Part shown: positions 1 to 9,044 of the stretch, one piece after another | Layout of the letters: each line of letters begins with the position of its first letter | Position numbering within the stretch: position 1 is the stretch's first letter | Assembly: GCF_004793975.1 (NCBI RefSeq) | Contig: NZ_SRYB01000013.1 | Coordinates: 55,286-119,285 of the forward strand | Source of the DNA: Lepagella muris | Lineage (GTDB): Bacteria > Bacteroidota > Bacteroidia > Bacteroidales > Muribaculaceae | DNA: 64,000 bases | Reading direction: 5' to 3' | Translations under genes and position numbers: made by a program | Notes under the pieces: generated by a model | Told to the model about the DNA's origin: nothing | Database searches by the model: none | The model's input: only the letters and a program-made list of their open reading frames with translations

Positions 1-1
1 G

Positions 2-397
2 AGGGTGCAGCTTCCCAATATCGACCGCCATTTCAAGTCTCTTATCGACCGTAGCGGCGACGACAACAATCTTGACATGCTCCGCACGTTTTATCAGGAC
101 ATGAGGATGCAGATGACCGAGTCGTTGAGATATGACGATGAGGTGCTTTTCCCGGCATTGAGCAGCGGACGGGTGGAGGTTTCAAGTGAATCTGCCGTGG
201 CGGGCTACATGGAGGTGGAGGAGAAGCTGCATGATCTTCTATATTTCTTTGTGGAGCATCTGCGTGGTAACTATGATGCCAATCTCTGCACTGCCGTGGT
301 GAGTGCCGTGTTCTCGCTTGAGCGCGACCTTTGTCAAAATAATCGCATACGTAGCCGCATACTGTTGCCATTGATTTCAGGAGCTACGGCATTTTAA
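2..397 (+). CDS. Hemerythrin-like protein, C-terminal part (truncated by window edge)
   Basis: The frame is open to the left edge, so the true start lies outside the window; a GTG at 5 is the first in-window start-like codon but is probably internal. The visible ~130 residues are helix-rich and resemble the C-terminal half of a hemerythrin/HHE bundle: an acidic DDEVLFP segment (around residues 44-50 counted from the GTG) followed by a helix carrying histidines near 76 and 85. Hemerythrin-like bundles bind a di-iron centre and sense or carry oxygen or NO. The stop is 18 bp before a LuxR-type regulator on the same strand, so the two are probably co-transcribed and may form a redox-sensing pair. 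Family assignment is from pattern only; the N-terminal iron ligands cannot be seen. Confidence 0.55.
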   Translation, partial: RVQLPNIDRHFKSLIDRSGDDNNLDMLRTFYQDMRMQMTESLRYDDEVLFPALSSGRVEVSSESAVAGYMEVEEKLHDLLYFFVEHLRGNYDANLCTAVVSAVFSLERDLCQNNRIRSRILLPLISGATAF

Positions 398-415
398 GGA
401 TTAGATCTTCAAATC

Positions 416-961
416 ATGAACAGCAGGCAACGCATAGCTCTCATAGGACTTTCCACTTTGGAATCATTGGGAATAAGATCCATTTTACGTGATGGATGGG
501 ATGGGACTGCGGAGTATTTCCCATCGTTTGAAGAATTTTATCCGTTTTCGGAAAAGATGGCGGGGTATATTGTGGCTGCCGATATTTTTATCTACAACAT
601 GGATTTTTTCCTTCCCAGGAAAATGAAGACACTTATCGTTGCACGCAATGTTGCGAACTGTGCCGACCATTCCGGACTGCTGATGCTGTCTGCCAAATCA
701 GATGAGGCGGAGATAAAGGGTAAACTGAAGGAATTTCTCGCTCCGCAGGATGATGGCGACGACACACGCGGAGATCTCTCGGCAAGGGAGATCGAAGTGC
801 TAAGGCTGATAGCTGCCGGAAAGATAAATAAAGAGATAGCAGACGAACTCTGCATATCGGTCAATACCGTCATAACCCACAGAAAAAACTTGTCGTCAAA
901 ACTCGGAATAAAATCAGCGTCCGGATTATCACTATATGCAATGATGAACGGATTCATATAG
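416..961 (+). CDS. LuxR/NarL-type transcriptional regulator with degenerate receiver-like N-terminus
   Basis: 181 residues. The C-terminal third is a clear LuxR-type helix-turn-helix: LSAREIEVLRLIAAGKINKE followed by IADELCISVNTVITHRKNL. The N-terminal ~110 residues start like a response-regulator receiver (RIALIGLSTLESLGIRSIL) but I see no convincing phosphoacceptor aspartate in the usual place, so phosphorylation may not be the input. It directly follows the hemerythrin-like gene, which could supply the sensory signal. A group of perfect and near-perfect palindromes begins 3 bp after its stop codon, upstream of the M16 protease gene, and is a natural candidate operator. DNA binding is certain from the fold; the ligand and regulon are unknown. 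Confidence 0.8.
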   Translation: MNSRQRIALIGLSTLESLGIRSILRDGWDGTAEYFPSFEEFYPFSEKMAGYIVAADIFIYNMDFFLPRKMKTLIVARNVANCADHSGLLMLSAKSDEAEIKGKLKEFLAPQDDGDDTRGDLSAREIEVLRLIAAGKINKEIADELCISVNTVITHRKNLSSKLGIKSASGLSLYAMMNGFI

Positions 962-963
962 CT

Positions 964-1022
964 ATCATGATATAACATGCTGAAAAATGATATAACATGA
1001 TATATCATGTTGCATCATGATA
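964..1022. promoter_or_regulatory. Palindrome cluster upstream of the M16 peptidase gene
   Basis: A perfect 18-bp palindrome, AACATGATATATCATGTT, lies at 994-1011. Around it are a 10-bp palindrome TATCATGATA (964-973), a related ATCATGATA (1014-1022) and an exact 13-bp direct repeat ATGATATAACATG (967-979 and 987-999, 20 bp apart, about two helical turns). The cluster fills the space between the luxR-type gene and the protease gene. The spacing suggests cooperative binding of a dimeric regulator; the binding protein is inferred, not seen. Confidence 0.55.
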
Positions 1023-1086
1023 CAACAAAAACAACAACGGAACAAAAAAACAACCAAAACCAAAATAACAACTAAATCTAACAATT

Positions 1087-3897
1087 ATGGTAAGAAAAGT
1101 CTTAAGCATAGCAATGTTCCTCATCGGAGTGCTGTGCATGAGTGCCCAGATGCCACAGCTGACGCCTCTCCCGGTCAATCCGAAGGTGAAGCATGGCGTC
1201 TTGCCCAATGGCATGAGCTACTACATCATGCATAACGAGATGCCCAAGGAGAGGGCGAATTTCTATATCGCCCAGAAAGTTGGCTCCACACTTGAGGAGG
1301 AGAGCCAGCTCGGATTGGCACACTTCCTTGAGCACATGGCGTTCAACGGCACAACCAACTATCCAGGCAAGAACCTGCTGAATTATCTTCAGGGGAAAGG
1401 TATACGTTTCGGTGCCGACATCAATGCCTACACGGCATTTGATGAGACAGTATATAATATCAACAATGTGCCTACCACCGACAAGCCGCTTGTAGACAGC
1501 GTGCTCCTTGCCCTTCATGACTGGAGCGGCGAGATCCTTCTTGAAGAGGCTGAGATCGATGCCGAGCGTGGAGTGATCCAGGAGGAATGGCGTCAGCGCA
1601 ACAATGCGCAGTTCCGTATGCTCATGTCGATTCTCCCTGAAATCTACAAGGAGTATCAGTATCAGCAGTCGCCTATCGGCAAGATGGAGGTGGTCATGAA
1701 CTTCAAGCCGGAGGTGCTCCGCGCATACTATAAGAAATGGTATCGTCCGGATCAGCAGGGTATAGTCATCGTCGGTGATATTGATGCCGACGAGATGGAG
1801 AAAAAGGTGATCGATCTCTTTTCTAAAATACCGATGCCGGAGAATGCGGCAGAGCGCAAATATCCCACGGTAAGCGACAATGATGAGCCCATCTACGTAT
1901 CTTTCACAGATCCTGAGCTTCCGCAGCCACGCACAACTATCACCTTCAAGTCGGAGAAAATCCCCTTTGAGATGCGCAACACCGTCGAGATGTATATGCA
2001 GTCAAGCCTGTTGCAGTCGCTGATTTCATCTCTCATCAACAACCGTCTTGAGGAATTTTCACATGATCCGTCATGCACGTATGCCGGTGCCGGTGTATAT
2101 TTTGGTGATTTCTATGTGTCGAAGACTAAAGACTCGTTCAATATCGTGGTCATCCCCAAGAAAGGCACTCAGGCTGCTGTGGATGAGGTTATGAGAATCG
2201 TGACACGTGCCTGCAAGACAGGGTTCACCGAGTCGGAATACGACCGCGTGAAGGAGGAGGCTCTATCCCGTATGGAGAAGATCTACAATGAGCGCGATAA
2301 GACTGATAACGATGCGTTCGGCAATGAACTCTGCCGTCTCTTTATCGATAATGAACCGGCTCCCGGCATTGAGAAGGAGCTTGAGATCTGGAAGATGATG
2401 CTTCCGATGATTCCTCTTCAGGCAATCAATCAGGTTATTCAGCAGATCCTGACTCCCAACAATATGGTGGTGGTGACCACAGAACCCCAGAAGGAGGGCT
2501 TCGAGGTGGTGTCTGAAGACGTCATGATCAAGACTGTCAAGGATGCCATGAATGCTGAATATGAGGCATACGTGGATGAGACTATCACAGACCCTCTGAT
2601 CGCTAATCTCCCGACTCCCGGCAAGATTGTTTCCGTAGAGGAGAACAATATCCTCGGTTTCAAGACCTATACGCTTTCAAACGGCGTGAAAGTAGTGGTG
2701 AAGTCTACAGATTTTGCAGGTGATGAGATCCTTATGGACGCATATCGTGAGGGTGGAAAGCGTTGCTTCGCAGAGTCTCAGGCTGCAAATCTCGCGCTTA
2801 TTGGAGTGGCGTATGAAAAATCAAAGAAGGGACCTTTTGATGCCAAGACACTGACGAAGTATCTTTCCGGCAAACAGGTAAGTCTCGGCTTAGGCGTAAA
2901 CACTTACACCGATATGCTTGAGGGATCATCTACAGTAAAGGATTTGAAGACGTTAATGGAACTTATCTATACATCCTTTACAAATATTTCAACAGATCAG
3001 AGTGCTTACGATGTCTCTCTTGAATCGCTTAGACTTGCGTTCGCCAACGACAATAATAACCCTCAGAAGATATTCTTCGGAGAGGTGTCGAAGACAAGAT
3101 ACGGCAATAATCCTATGATGAACCGGATCACCACCGAGACTCTTGACAAGGCTAACTATCCTGAGATGGTGGATATGATTCATCAGCTTCTCTCGAATGC
3201 CGGTGACTATACGTTTATTTTCGTAGGCAATATTGATGAGACTACATTCAAGCCTCTCATGGAGCAGTATCTTGCCACACTTCCTGCCGCTGCACCTCGC
3301 AAGGCAAAAGTGATTACTGAGATAAAGACCCAGAGAGGCGACGTGATCAACGACTTCAAGCAGCCTATGGGCACACCTTCAACTTGGGTATATGATCTTT
3401 ACGGAGACTCCAACGTGCCCTACAACATGGAGAATTCCGTGCTTGTCAGCATGATGGGGGATATCCTTGACAATATCTATACCGAGACGCTCCGCGAGGA
3501 GGAGGGTGGCACGTATGGTGCTTCCGTGAATGCAACTATAAACCCGAACAACGGCGAATGGAATCTCATATATTTCTTCCAGACTAACAAAGACCAGCAG
3601 GATGCTCTCATCAAGCGTGCGCAGGATGAATACATGAAGCTGCTTAAAGATGGTGCTGATCCCGTGCAGTTCAACAAGGTGAAGGAAGCCATGATCAAGC
3701 AGGTGGAGATCAATATGGAGAAGAACAGCTACTGGATGAATGGAATCTTCTCTTATCTCCGTGGATATGATGATCTTACTAAAGAGAAGGCTACAATTGA
3801 GGGTATCACTCTTGACAAACTCAATTCATTCATGAAGACTGTCTACAACGGCAAAAACCGTATCCAGGTGATAATGGAGGGTGTTCAGGCTGAGTGA
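1087..3897 (+). CDS. Exported M16 family zinc metallopeptidase (pitrilysin/PqqL type)
   Basis: 936 residues, the length expected for a two-repeat M16 protease. A signal peptide (MVRKVLSIAMFLIGVLCMSA, cleavage before QMPQ) places it in the periplasm or at the envelope. The inverted zinc motif HFLEH is at residues 79-83, with the third ligand expected at E160 (in the AERGVIQEE segment), spaced as in pitrilysins. A second M16-like half follows from about residue 530 (NILGFKTYTLSNGVKVVVKS) and lacks the zinc motif, as usual in this family. Likely degrades peptides in the periplasm. The gene stands alone between the palindrome cluster and a rho-independent terminator; the next gene also encodes an exported peptidase, which suggests a shared peptide-scavenging role. 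Confidence 0.92.
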   Translation: MVRKVLSIAMFLIGVLCMSAQMPQLTPLPVNPKVKHGVLPNGMSYYIMHNEMPKERANFYIAQKVGSTLEEESQLGLAHFLEHMAFNGTTNYPGKNLLNYLQGKGIRFGADINAYTAFDETVYNINNVPTTDKPLVDSVLLALHDWSGEILLEEAEIDAERGVIQEEWRQRNNAQFRMLMSILPEIYKEYQYQQSPIGKMEVVMNFKPEVLRAYYKKWYRPDQQGIVIVGDIDADEMEKKVIDLFSKIPMPENAAERKYPTVSDNDEPIYVSFTDPELPQPRTTITFKSEKIPFEMRNTVEMYMQSSLLQSLISSLINNRLEEFSHDPSCTYAGAGVYFGDFYVSKTKDSFNIVVIPKKGTQAAVDEVMRIVTRACKTGFTESEYDRVKEEALSRMEKIYNERDKTDNDAFGNELCRLFIDNEPAPGIEKELEIWKMMLPMIPLQAINQVIQQILTPNNMVVVTTEPQKEGFEVVSEDVMIKTVKDAMNAEYEAYVDETITDPLIANLPTPGKIVSVEENNILGFKTYTLSNGVKVVVKSTDFAGDEILMDAYREGGKRCFAESQAANLALIGVAYEKSKKGPFDAKTLTKYLSGKQVSLGLGVNTYTDMLEGSSTVKDLKTLMELIYTSFTNISTDQSAYDVSLESLRLAFANDNNNPQKIFFGEVSKTRYGNNPMMNRITTETLDKANYPEMVDMIHQLLSNAGDYTFIFVGNIDETTFKPLMEQYLATLPAAAPRKAKVITEIKTQRGDVINDFKQPMGTPSTWVYDLYGDSNVPYNMENSVLVSMMGDILDNIYTETLREEEGGTYGASVNATINPNNGEWNLIYFFQTNKDQQDALIKRAQDEYMKLLKDGADPVQFNKVKEAMIKQVEINMEKNSYWMNGIFSYLRGYDDLTKEKATIEGITLDKLNSFMKTVYNGKNRIQVIMEGVQAE

Positions 3898-3939
3898 TAG
3901 TGCAAACTTTGCAGATAATCCAATCAGCGATTATATCTA

Positions 3940-3973
3940 AATAATGCCGGGCAATATGTCCGGCATTATTTTT
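3940..3973 (+). terminator. Rho-independent terminator after the M16 peptidase gene
   Basis: Perfect 11-bp stem AATAATGCCGG / CCGGCATTATT with a 9-nt loop, followed by a short T run. It starts 42 bp after the stop codon. Confidence 0.85.
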
Positions 3974-4095
3974 GCAATATCCCGATTCCTATGAAACGGA
4001 GTTCTTTTTATGAAATGGAATTGTAAATTTTCTCCGGATGTTTTCAGAAAAGGTAGAAAATAGCTAAATTCGCATTCAAATATAATTTTTACTAC

Positions 4096-6237
4096 ATGAA
4101 TAAATTTATCTTAGGGTCAATTACGGCGATGTCGCTGATGGCATTTGCCGATGAGGTGCAAGGGGGACACGTCAATCCGTTGCTGCACGTATCCGATGCG
4201 CCTTTTCAAGCTATCCCGTTTGACAAAATCTCTACGGATGATTATGAGAATGCCATATTGGAGGGCATTCGCCTTCACAATGAGGAGCTTGACAAGATAG
4301 CAAATGCTACCGACGCGCCTACGTTTGAAAATACGGTAGCTCCCCTCGATCGCTCCGGACGCCTGCTTAATGAGGCAGTGCTTGCACTGGGTAATCTTGA
4401 TGCGGCACTCGGCGACACCGTTCTAATGAACATCATGACAAAGATGACGCCGATCATATCCGAGCATTCCACCAACATCCTTCTTAATGAGAATCTTTGG
4501 AAAAGGGTGAAGCACGTCTATGAGAATGAGTCGGAGCGTGCGGACCTCTCTCCGGAAGCGCGTCGTCTCATATCGGAGACCTATAGAAGTTTTGCAGAGA
4601 GTGGTGCGGATCTTCAGGGAGATGACCGCGACAAGTATCGCCGTCTGAGCACCGAATTGTCAGACCTTAACGTGCGGTTCAGCCAGAATGTCACAAACGA
4701 TATGGCGAGTCCCGAGCGTCGTCTGTGGGTGAAGGAGGAGGATACTGCCGGATTGCCCGAAAGTATAAAGAAAGCGGCACGTGAGGTGGCGAAAGAGGCA
4801 TTGGAGGCGGAAGATAAGGAGGACGATGGGTCTCTCTATCTTTTCACTGTGTTTGCCCCTTCATATCGTCCGTTCATGACATACGCCGACAATAGGGAGT
4901 TGCGTGAGAAACTTTACAAACTTTATAATTCGCGCAACAACGGTGGAAAATACGACAATACGCAGATTCTTAAGGATATCGCCAACATACGCCTGGAGAT
5001 AGCGCGTCTGATGGGTAAGAAGAATTTCGCGGAATATCATCTCCAGGGCACTATGGCGGCTACTCCGGCGGCTGTAAACGGTCTGCTTGAGCAGCTGAGG
5101 GAGAGCTACACTGAGCCGATGAAGCGCGAGATTGCCGAGGTGCAGGATTTCGCACGCAGCAAGGTGGGTGATGATTTTGTGCTGATGCCGTGGGACTACA
5201 GCTATTGGTCGGATAAGCTGAAGAATGAGCGTTATGCCTTCAATGATGAGGATATGAAGCCGTATTTCGAATTAGAGAACACCATTGGCGGAGTCTTCGG
5301 TCTTGCCACACGTCTTTATGGCTATACTTTCAAGGAGAATAAGGATATACCGGTTTATCACCCCGATGTGAAGGCTTTCGAGGTATATGAGCGCGACGGC
5401 AGTATACTTGGAGTGCTGTATGCCGATTTCTTCTATCGTGCAGGAAAATCTCCGGGCGCATGGATGACGGAGTTCCGCACTGAGACTAAGGATGATGCCG
5501 GCAATCGCACGCTCCCGCTCATATCCATAGTATGCAATTTCTCAAAACCGATAGGTGATGAACCTGTCCTGCTTACTCCCGATGAGGTGGAGACATTCCT
5601 TCACGAGTTTGGACATGCGCTTCATGGCTTGTCGGCACAGGCAACGTATGCCTCGTTGAGCGGTACCAATGTATATCATGATTTCGTTGAGCTGTTCTCG
5701 CAGTTTAATGAGAATTATCTGACGGAGAAAGAGTTTCTTGACGGTTTTGCCACCCATTACAAGACCGGTAAGAAGATGCCGAAGGATCTTCTGGATAAGT
5801 TCCTCCGTGCGCGTCAGTATGGCGCGGCGTATGCCTGTATGCGTCAGCTCGGATTCGGCTATCTTGATATGGCATACCATACGATAGAGGAGCCTTTGCG
5901 AGCAAGTATGGACGGGGAGGCGTTTGAGAAGAGGGCACAGGATCCGGTGCGTGTGTTTGATGCAGTGGAGGGTAGCGTTATATCCCCCTCGTTCGGGCAC
6001 ATCTTCTCCGGCGGCTATGCAGCCGGATATTACGGCTACAAATGGGCGGAAGTGCTGGATGCGGATGCCTTCGCAGCCTTCAAGGAGCATGGAATCTTTG
6101 ATAAGACCACTGCTGACAAGTTCAAGAAAATGCTTCAGAGCGGCGGCACGGTCGATCCGATGGACCTCTATAAGGAATTCCGAGGAAAAGAGCCGACGGT
6201 AGATGCCCTCCTCATCCGCGACGGCATAAGCAAATAA
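4096..6237 (+). CDS. dcp: Exported M3 family peptidyl-dipeptidase (Dcp-like)
   Basis: 713 residues, matching Dcp/oligopeptidase A size. The zinc motif HEFGHALHG begins at residue 503 (H503, E504, H507) and the third ligand E532 sits in HDFVELFSQ, exactly 25 residues after H507 as in M3 enzymes. The N-terminus (MNKFILGSITAMSLMAFA) resembles a signal peptide, so this copy is probably periplasmic. Dcp removes C-terminal dipeptides and would complement the M16 endopeptidase encoded just upstream. A possible promoter box TAAATTCG lies at 4065-4072, 24 bp before the start codon; it is a loose match to the Bacteroidetes -7 element. Dcp rather than oligopeptidase A is my choice because of the export signal; I am sure of the family. 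Confidence 0.92.
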   Translation: MNKFILGSITAMSLMAFADEVQGGHVNPLLHVSDAPFQAIPFDKISTDDYENAILEGIRLHNEELDKIANATDAPTFENTVAPLDRSGRLLNEAVLALGNLDAALGDTVLMNIMTKMTPIISEHSTNILLNENLWKRVKHVYENESERADLSPEARRLISETYRSFAESGADLQGDDRDKYRRLSTELSDLNVRFSQNVTNDMASPERRLWVKEEDTAGLPESIKKAAREVAKEALEAEDKEDDGSLYLFTVFAPSYRPFMTYADNRELREKLYKLYNSRNNGGKYDNTQILKDIANIRLEIARLMGKKNFAEYHLQGTMAATPAAVNGLLEQLRESYTEPMKREIAEVQDFARSKVGDDFVLMPWDYSYWSDKLKNERYAFNDEDMKPYFELENTIGGVFGLATRLYGYTFKENKDIPVYHPDVKAFEVYERDGSILGVLYADFFYRAGKSPGAWMTEFRTETKDDAGNRTLPLISIVCNFSKPIGDEPVLLTPDEVETFLHEFGHALHGLSAQATYASLSGTNVYHDFVELFSQFNENYLTEKEFLDGFATHYKTGKKMPKDLLDKFLRARQYGAAYACMRQLGFGYLDMAYHTIEEPLRASMDGEAFEKRAQDPVRVFDAVEGSVISPSFGHIFSGGYAAGYYGYKWAEVLDADAFAAFKEHGIFDKTTADKFKKMLQSGGTVDPMDLYKEFRGKEPTVDALLIRDGISK

Positions 6238-6274
6238 AGAAGTTTTGACAATTTCAATACCTACAGAAAAGAGC

Positions 6275-6314
6275 AATGGGATCCGGCTTTATGTGCCGAA
6301 TCCCATTACTTTTT
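6275..6314 (+). terminator. Terminator after dcp
   Basis: Stem AATGGGATCCGGC / GCCGAATCCCATT, 12 of 13 pairs with a 7-nt loop, followed by ACTTTTTCG. It lies between dcp and the convergent DUF3943 gene. Nothing else is evident in 6238-6423. Confidence 0.75.
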
Positions 6315-6423
6315 CGTATAATATAAGAAATGGAAAAAGGCTGCGTAAATTTAAACACAGCTTCAAGTTTGCATTATATGAGATAAATACATAATTAGGT
6401 TATTATATATACAAGTTTGATTG

Positions 6424-8043
6424 CTAAATTTTATACGTCAGCATCAACTGGAAATTCATTTGCTTGCTCTCTATACGGGGGAAATATGTGTACGAACCAT
6501 TATAAACTGAAAAATCATAATTTGTCGTTCGGGTGTATAAATTAATTTGACCTGAAAGGTAAAGCCGCTCCAATAAACGATATCCTACACGTACCTGAAA
6601 ATGATTGAATCCAGAATTTGACCCGTCTCCCTGAATGTTAACCGGCGAACCTTCTGGGGTCAGCGACCAGTCGTAATAAGGATCATACCCATGCCATGTA
6701 TATAGCTTGTAGAACTGGTCTTTTATATCCATCAACAGTCGGCCATTAAAGAGAGAGCAATTTAGACCGGCTTTGACTGAAAAACCTGATCCCCAATTGT
6801 AGTTGCGGTGATAATCACGATAGAAGTCCGTAAGAATACCTCCCAATATTACGGCATTGACATGGACAAATCCGTTCAGGACAACCCCGGTAGTTGGTTG
6901 GTATCGAGCCATCGTACCGGCACCAAGCGATGCCGGTGTGCCGAACTTATAAGGTACCACACATGGAGAAAGCTTGTTTGGACGATCAACCCTTTTTATA
7001 GTGTCGGAATCAAAAAAGTCAAAGTGCTGGTACATGCCGACCGACACGTTCAGATTCTTTTTGTCAAGTATCTCTTTTGACAACAGTCGGCCCACAATCT
7101 CGACACGGCTCAAAACAGGCTGAGTTTTGACAGCCTGCAACTCCAGGAAGAATGCGAACCAGTCATAGGGAGCTTTTGCATCCTCCGCATATCTGTCACC
7201 GTATTCAATGTCGATATCGGCAACCGCCCCGACTTTAGTCCCTCCGCCATTATTCATAGGTATTAGACAACGTCCTCCAAGCGAGACATCCACGCTTATT
7301 GGAGGAATGCCGAAACGCCTGCCGCTTGTCGTTCTCTTTTTCCATGCGTCACCGGTAACAATTCTGGTGAGTCCGCGCATAGGATTGACAAGGAAAGCGG
7401 CGAACTCCCTGCCGAAACGTTCACCTCCGGTGGCACGGTCATCGGTTATCATATCGGATGTGCGGTAGAGCACCTCACCTATGGCTGCACCTCCGATGGG
7501 AGTGGCAATAATGTCATTTGTCGACGGGTATTCACATTCCATGAACATCTCCCACATGGCGCTTCCACCTATGGCAAAAAGTTCCGACTGCCAGAAGTTG
7601 AAGCCATTTGACCTGCCGGCATTGAAAAAGAGCGAACCGTTATACGGATGGTCGAACATGTTGGTGTGCAGATGATCGTCGTCCCATTCAAAGCCATGTC
7701 TGAAGTTCTCCTTTATCGTGTTCCACGAGATATAGGCGTAATGGCCTTTCAACACATAGCGGTCAAAAGCCCATAACCCGATATTGAAGCCTACGGTCTC
7801 GGCTCCCGCCCGCCAGAAATTCTTTTTCTGATGGCGCACGACATCAACGCTGTCAGGCAAGGTTACCCGGCTAACAATCCTGCGGTCGCCAAAGCGCAAT
7901 GCACCCGGCGAGTACACAGATCTGTATTCTTCTGATAATATTGTCTCCCCAGTTTCCATTATAGTGTCATTCTGTGCGCCGGCATACAATGCTGACATGT
8001 GCGTAAGGACACAAAAGATGAGTATGCGATAAAAGTTGTTCAT
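6424..8043 (-). CDS. DUF3943-type outer membrane protein
   Basis: 539 residues with a signal peptide (MNNFYRILIFCVLTHMSALYAGAQ). The central segment, with MWEMFMECEYPSTNDIIATP and later GGAAIGEVLYRTSD, is the signature I associate with DUF3943. The C-terminal half alternates aromatic and polar residues as in transmembrane beta strands and ends in FQLMLTYKI, typical for outer membrane barrels. It is the last gene of a minus-strand operon with a lipoprotein, a TonB-dependent receptor and a DUF4249 lipoprotein; the upstream stop is 12 bp away. This suggests a role in the same surface uptake or envelope function, but the molecular activity of DUF3943 is not known to me. Confidence 0.75.
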   Translation of the reverse strand: MNNFYRILIFCVLTHMSALYAGAQNDTIMETGETILSEEYRSVYSPGALRFGDRRIVSRVTLPDSVDVVRHQKKNFWRAGAETVGFNIGLWAFDRYVLKGHYAYISWNTIKENFRHGFEWDDDHLHTNMFDHPYNGSLFFNAGRSNGFNFWQSELFAIGGSAMWEMFMECEYPSTNDIIATPIGGAAIGEVLYRTSDMITDDRATGGERFGREFAAFLVNPMRGLTRIVTGDAWKKRTTSGRRFGIPPISVDVSLGGRCLIPMNNGGGTKVGAVADIDIEYGDRYAEDAKAPYDWFAFFLELQAVKTQPVLSRVEIVGRLLSKEILDKKNLNVSVGMYQHFDFFDSDTIKRVDRPNKLSPCVVPYKFGTPASLGAGTMARYQPTTGVVLNGFVHVNAVILGGILTDFYRDYHRNYNWGSGFSVKAGLNCSLFNGRLLMDIKDQFYKLYTWHGYDPYYDWSLTPEGSPVNIQGDGSNSGFNHFQVRVGYRLLERLYLSGQINLYTRTTNYDFSVYNGSYTYFPRIESKQMNFQLMLTYKI

Positions 8044-8055
8044 GAGGTGGGTGTT

Positions 8056-9042
8056 TTATTGTTTCGGGAATGGTCCCACGATTTTCAATGCGTCGATCTC
8101 ACTTTCCGCAGTGGTGTAGCAACCTAATATCCCGACACCTCCGCTTATGTTTGAATACACCTTGACCGGATCCGCGATCCCAAGATCTATCATGCCGCCT
8201 TGCAGACCCTTGTCGTTGGTACGGTTCATGAGAGCGCTGACCAGATAGTCGTAGTATGCCTTGGAGATAGCATGGAGCCGGAACCTGCGTTTCATCTGAG
8301 TCAGGTTCCATTGGAATGATCCCTTTGGCATCTGCACGATCTCTTTTACGGTGAGGGTATATCTTTCCCCGTCGATCCCTTTGTCTGAGAACGGGAGACC
8401 GTATGGGGAGTATGGCTCCCATCCGGGCAGTGTGGCATGCACTTGGTTAGCCAACTGCTGGAAGACAAGCTCATGCGTGAAGTCACGTTCTCCCATCATT
8501 ATGTCCTTGCGGGGATCCACTGCGTCCCATTGCAGGAAATAGTAGTCTCCATCCCCAATTGGATCGGTAAACGTCACTCTATATGTGAACACGAAGTCAC
8601 TGTTGGTGTAGATACTGACAGGTCCCTGACGTGACACCGTGACATCCTCTATCGACACGGAATGAGGCATGATGTCGGATGCGGTTATTGTCTTATCCAT
8701 GAAGGTGGTGTGAAGACCAACCTCATCTCCGGGTCCTACCTTTACATCCGATATGTAGAGATTCCTTTCCGTATCATAAGTCATGCCCTCTTTCTTCTCG
8801 GAATTGACAATTATATCTATGTCAAGCCCCTTGACGTATGTACGGTCATTATGGATGTCGGAAAAGAAATATGTGCGTGTGGCCATGACCTGAACGGTTG
8901 AATCGGGAGTTACAAGGGAATTTAGAGTAAGGAGATTTTCCCCGTCCTCATCCCTGTAGCTGTCCATATCAACCTCATGATAACAGGATATGAGCAGCAT
9001 CGGAAGAACCGATATTGATGCGTATATGGATTTATTTCGCAT
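8056..9042 (-). CDS. DUF4249 family lipoprotein
   Basis: 328 residues from the chosen start at 9042, which lies 2 bp after the receptor stop codon and gives a proper lipoprotein signal (MRNKSIYASISVLPMLLISC, lipobox LISC). A longer frame starting at 9117 would overlap the receptor gene and bury the signal, so I rejected it. The body is beta-rich with a C-terminal region containing GGVGILGCYTTAE, typical of DUF4249. These lipoproteins accompany TonB-dependent receptors lacking a SusD partner in many Bacteroidetes, and may help capture the ligand at the cell surface. The gene sits between the receptor and the DUF3943 barrel in one operon. The ligand is unknown. Confidence 0.8.
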   Translation of the reverse strand: MRNKSIYASISVLPMLLISCYHEVDMDSYRDEDGENLLTLNSLVTPDSTVQVMATRTYFFSDIHNDRTYVKGLDIDIIVNSEKKEGMTYDTERNLYISDVKVGPGDEVGLHTTFMDKTITASDIMPHSVSIEDVTVSRQGPVSIYTNSDFVFTYRVTFTDPIGDGDYYFLQWDAVDPRKDIMMGERDFTHELVFQQLANQVHATLPGWEPYSPYGLPFSDKGIDGERYTLTVKEIVQMPKGSFQWNLTQMKRRFRLHAISKAYYDYLVSALMNRTNDKGLQGGMIDLGIADPVKVYSNISGGVGILGCYTTAESEIDALKIVGPFPKQ

Positions 9043-9044
9043 AA

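Noticed and set aside
5542..6276. A 244-codon minus-strand frame opposite the end of dcp.
   Set aside because: It is a shadow of the M3 gene, whose zinc motif and family match are unambiguous.
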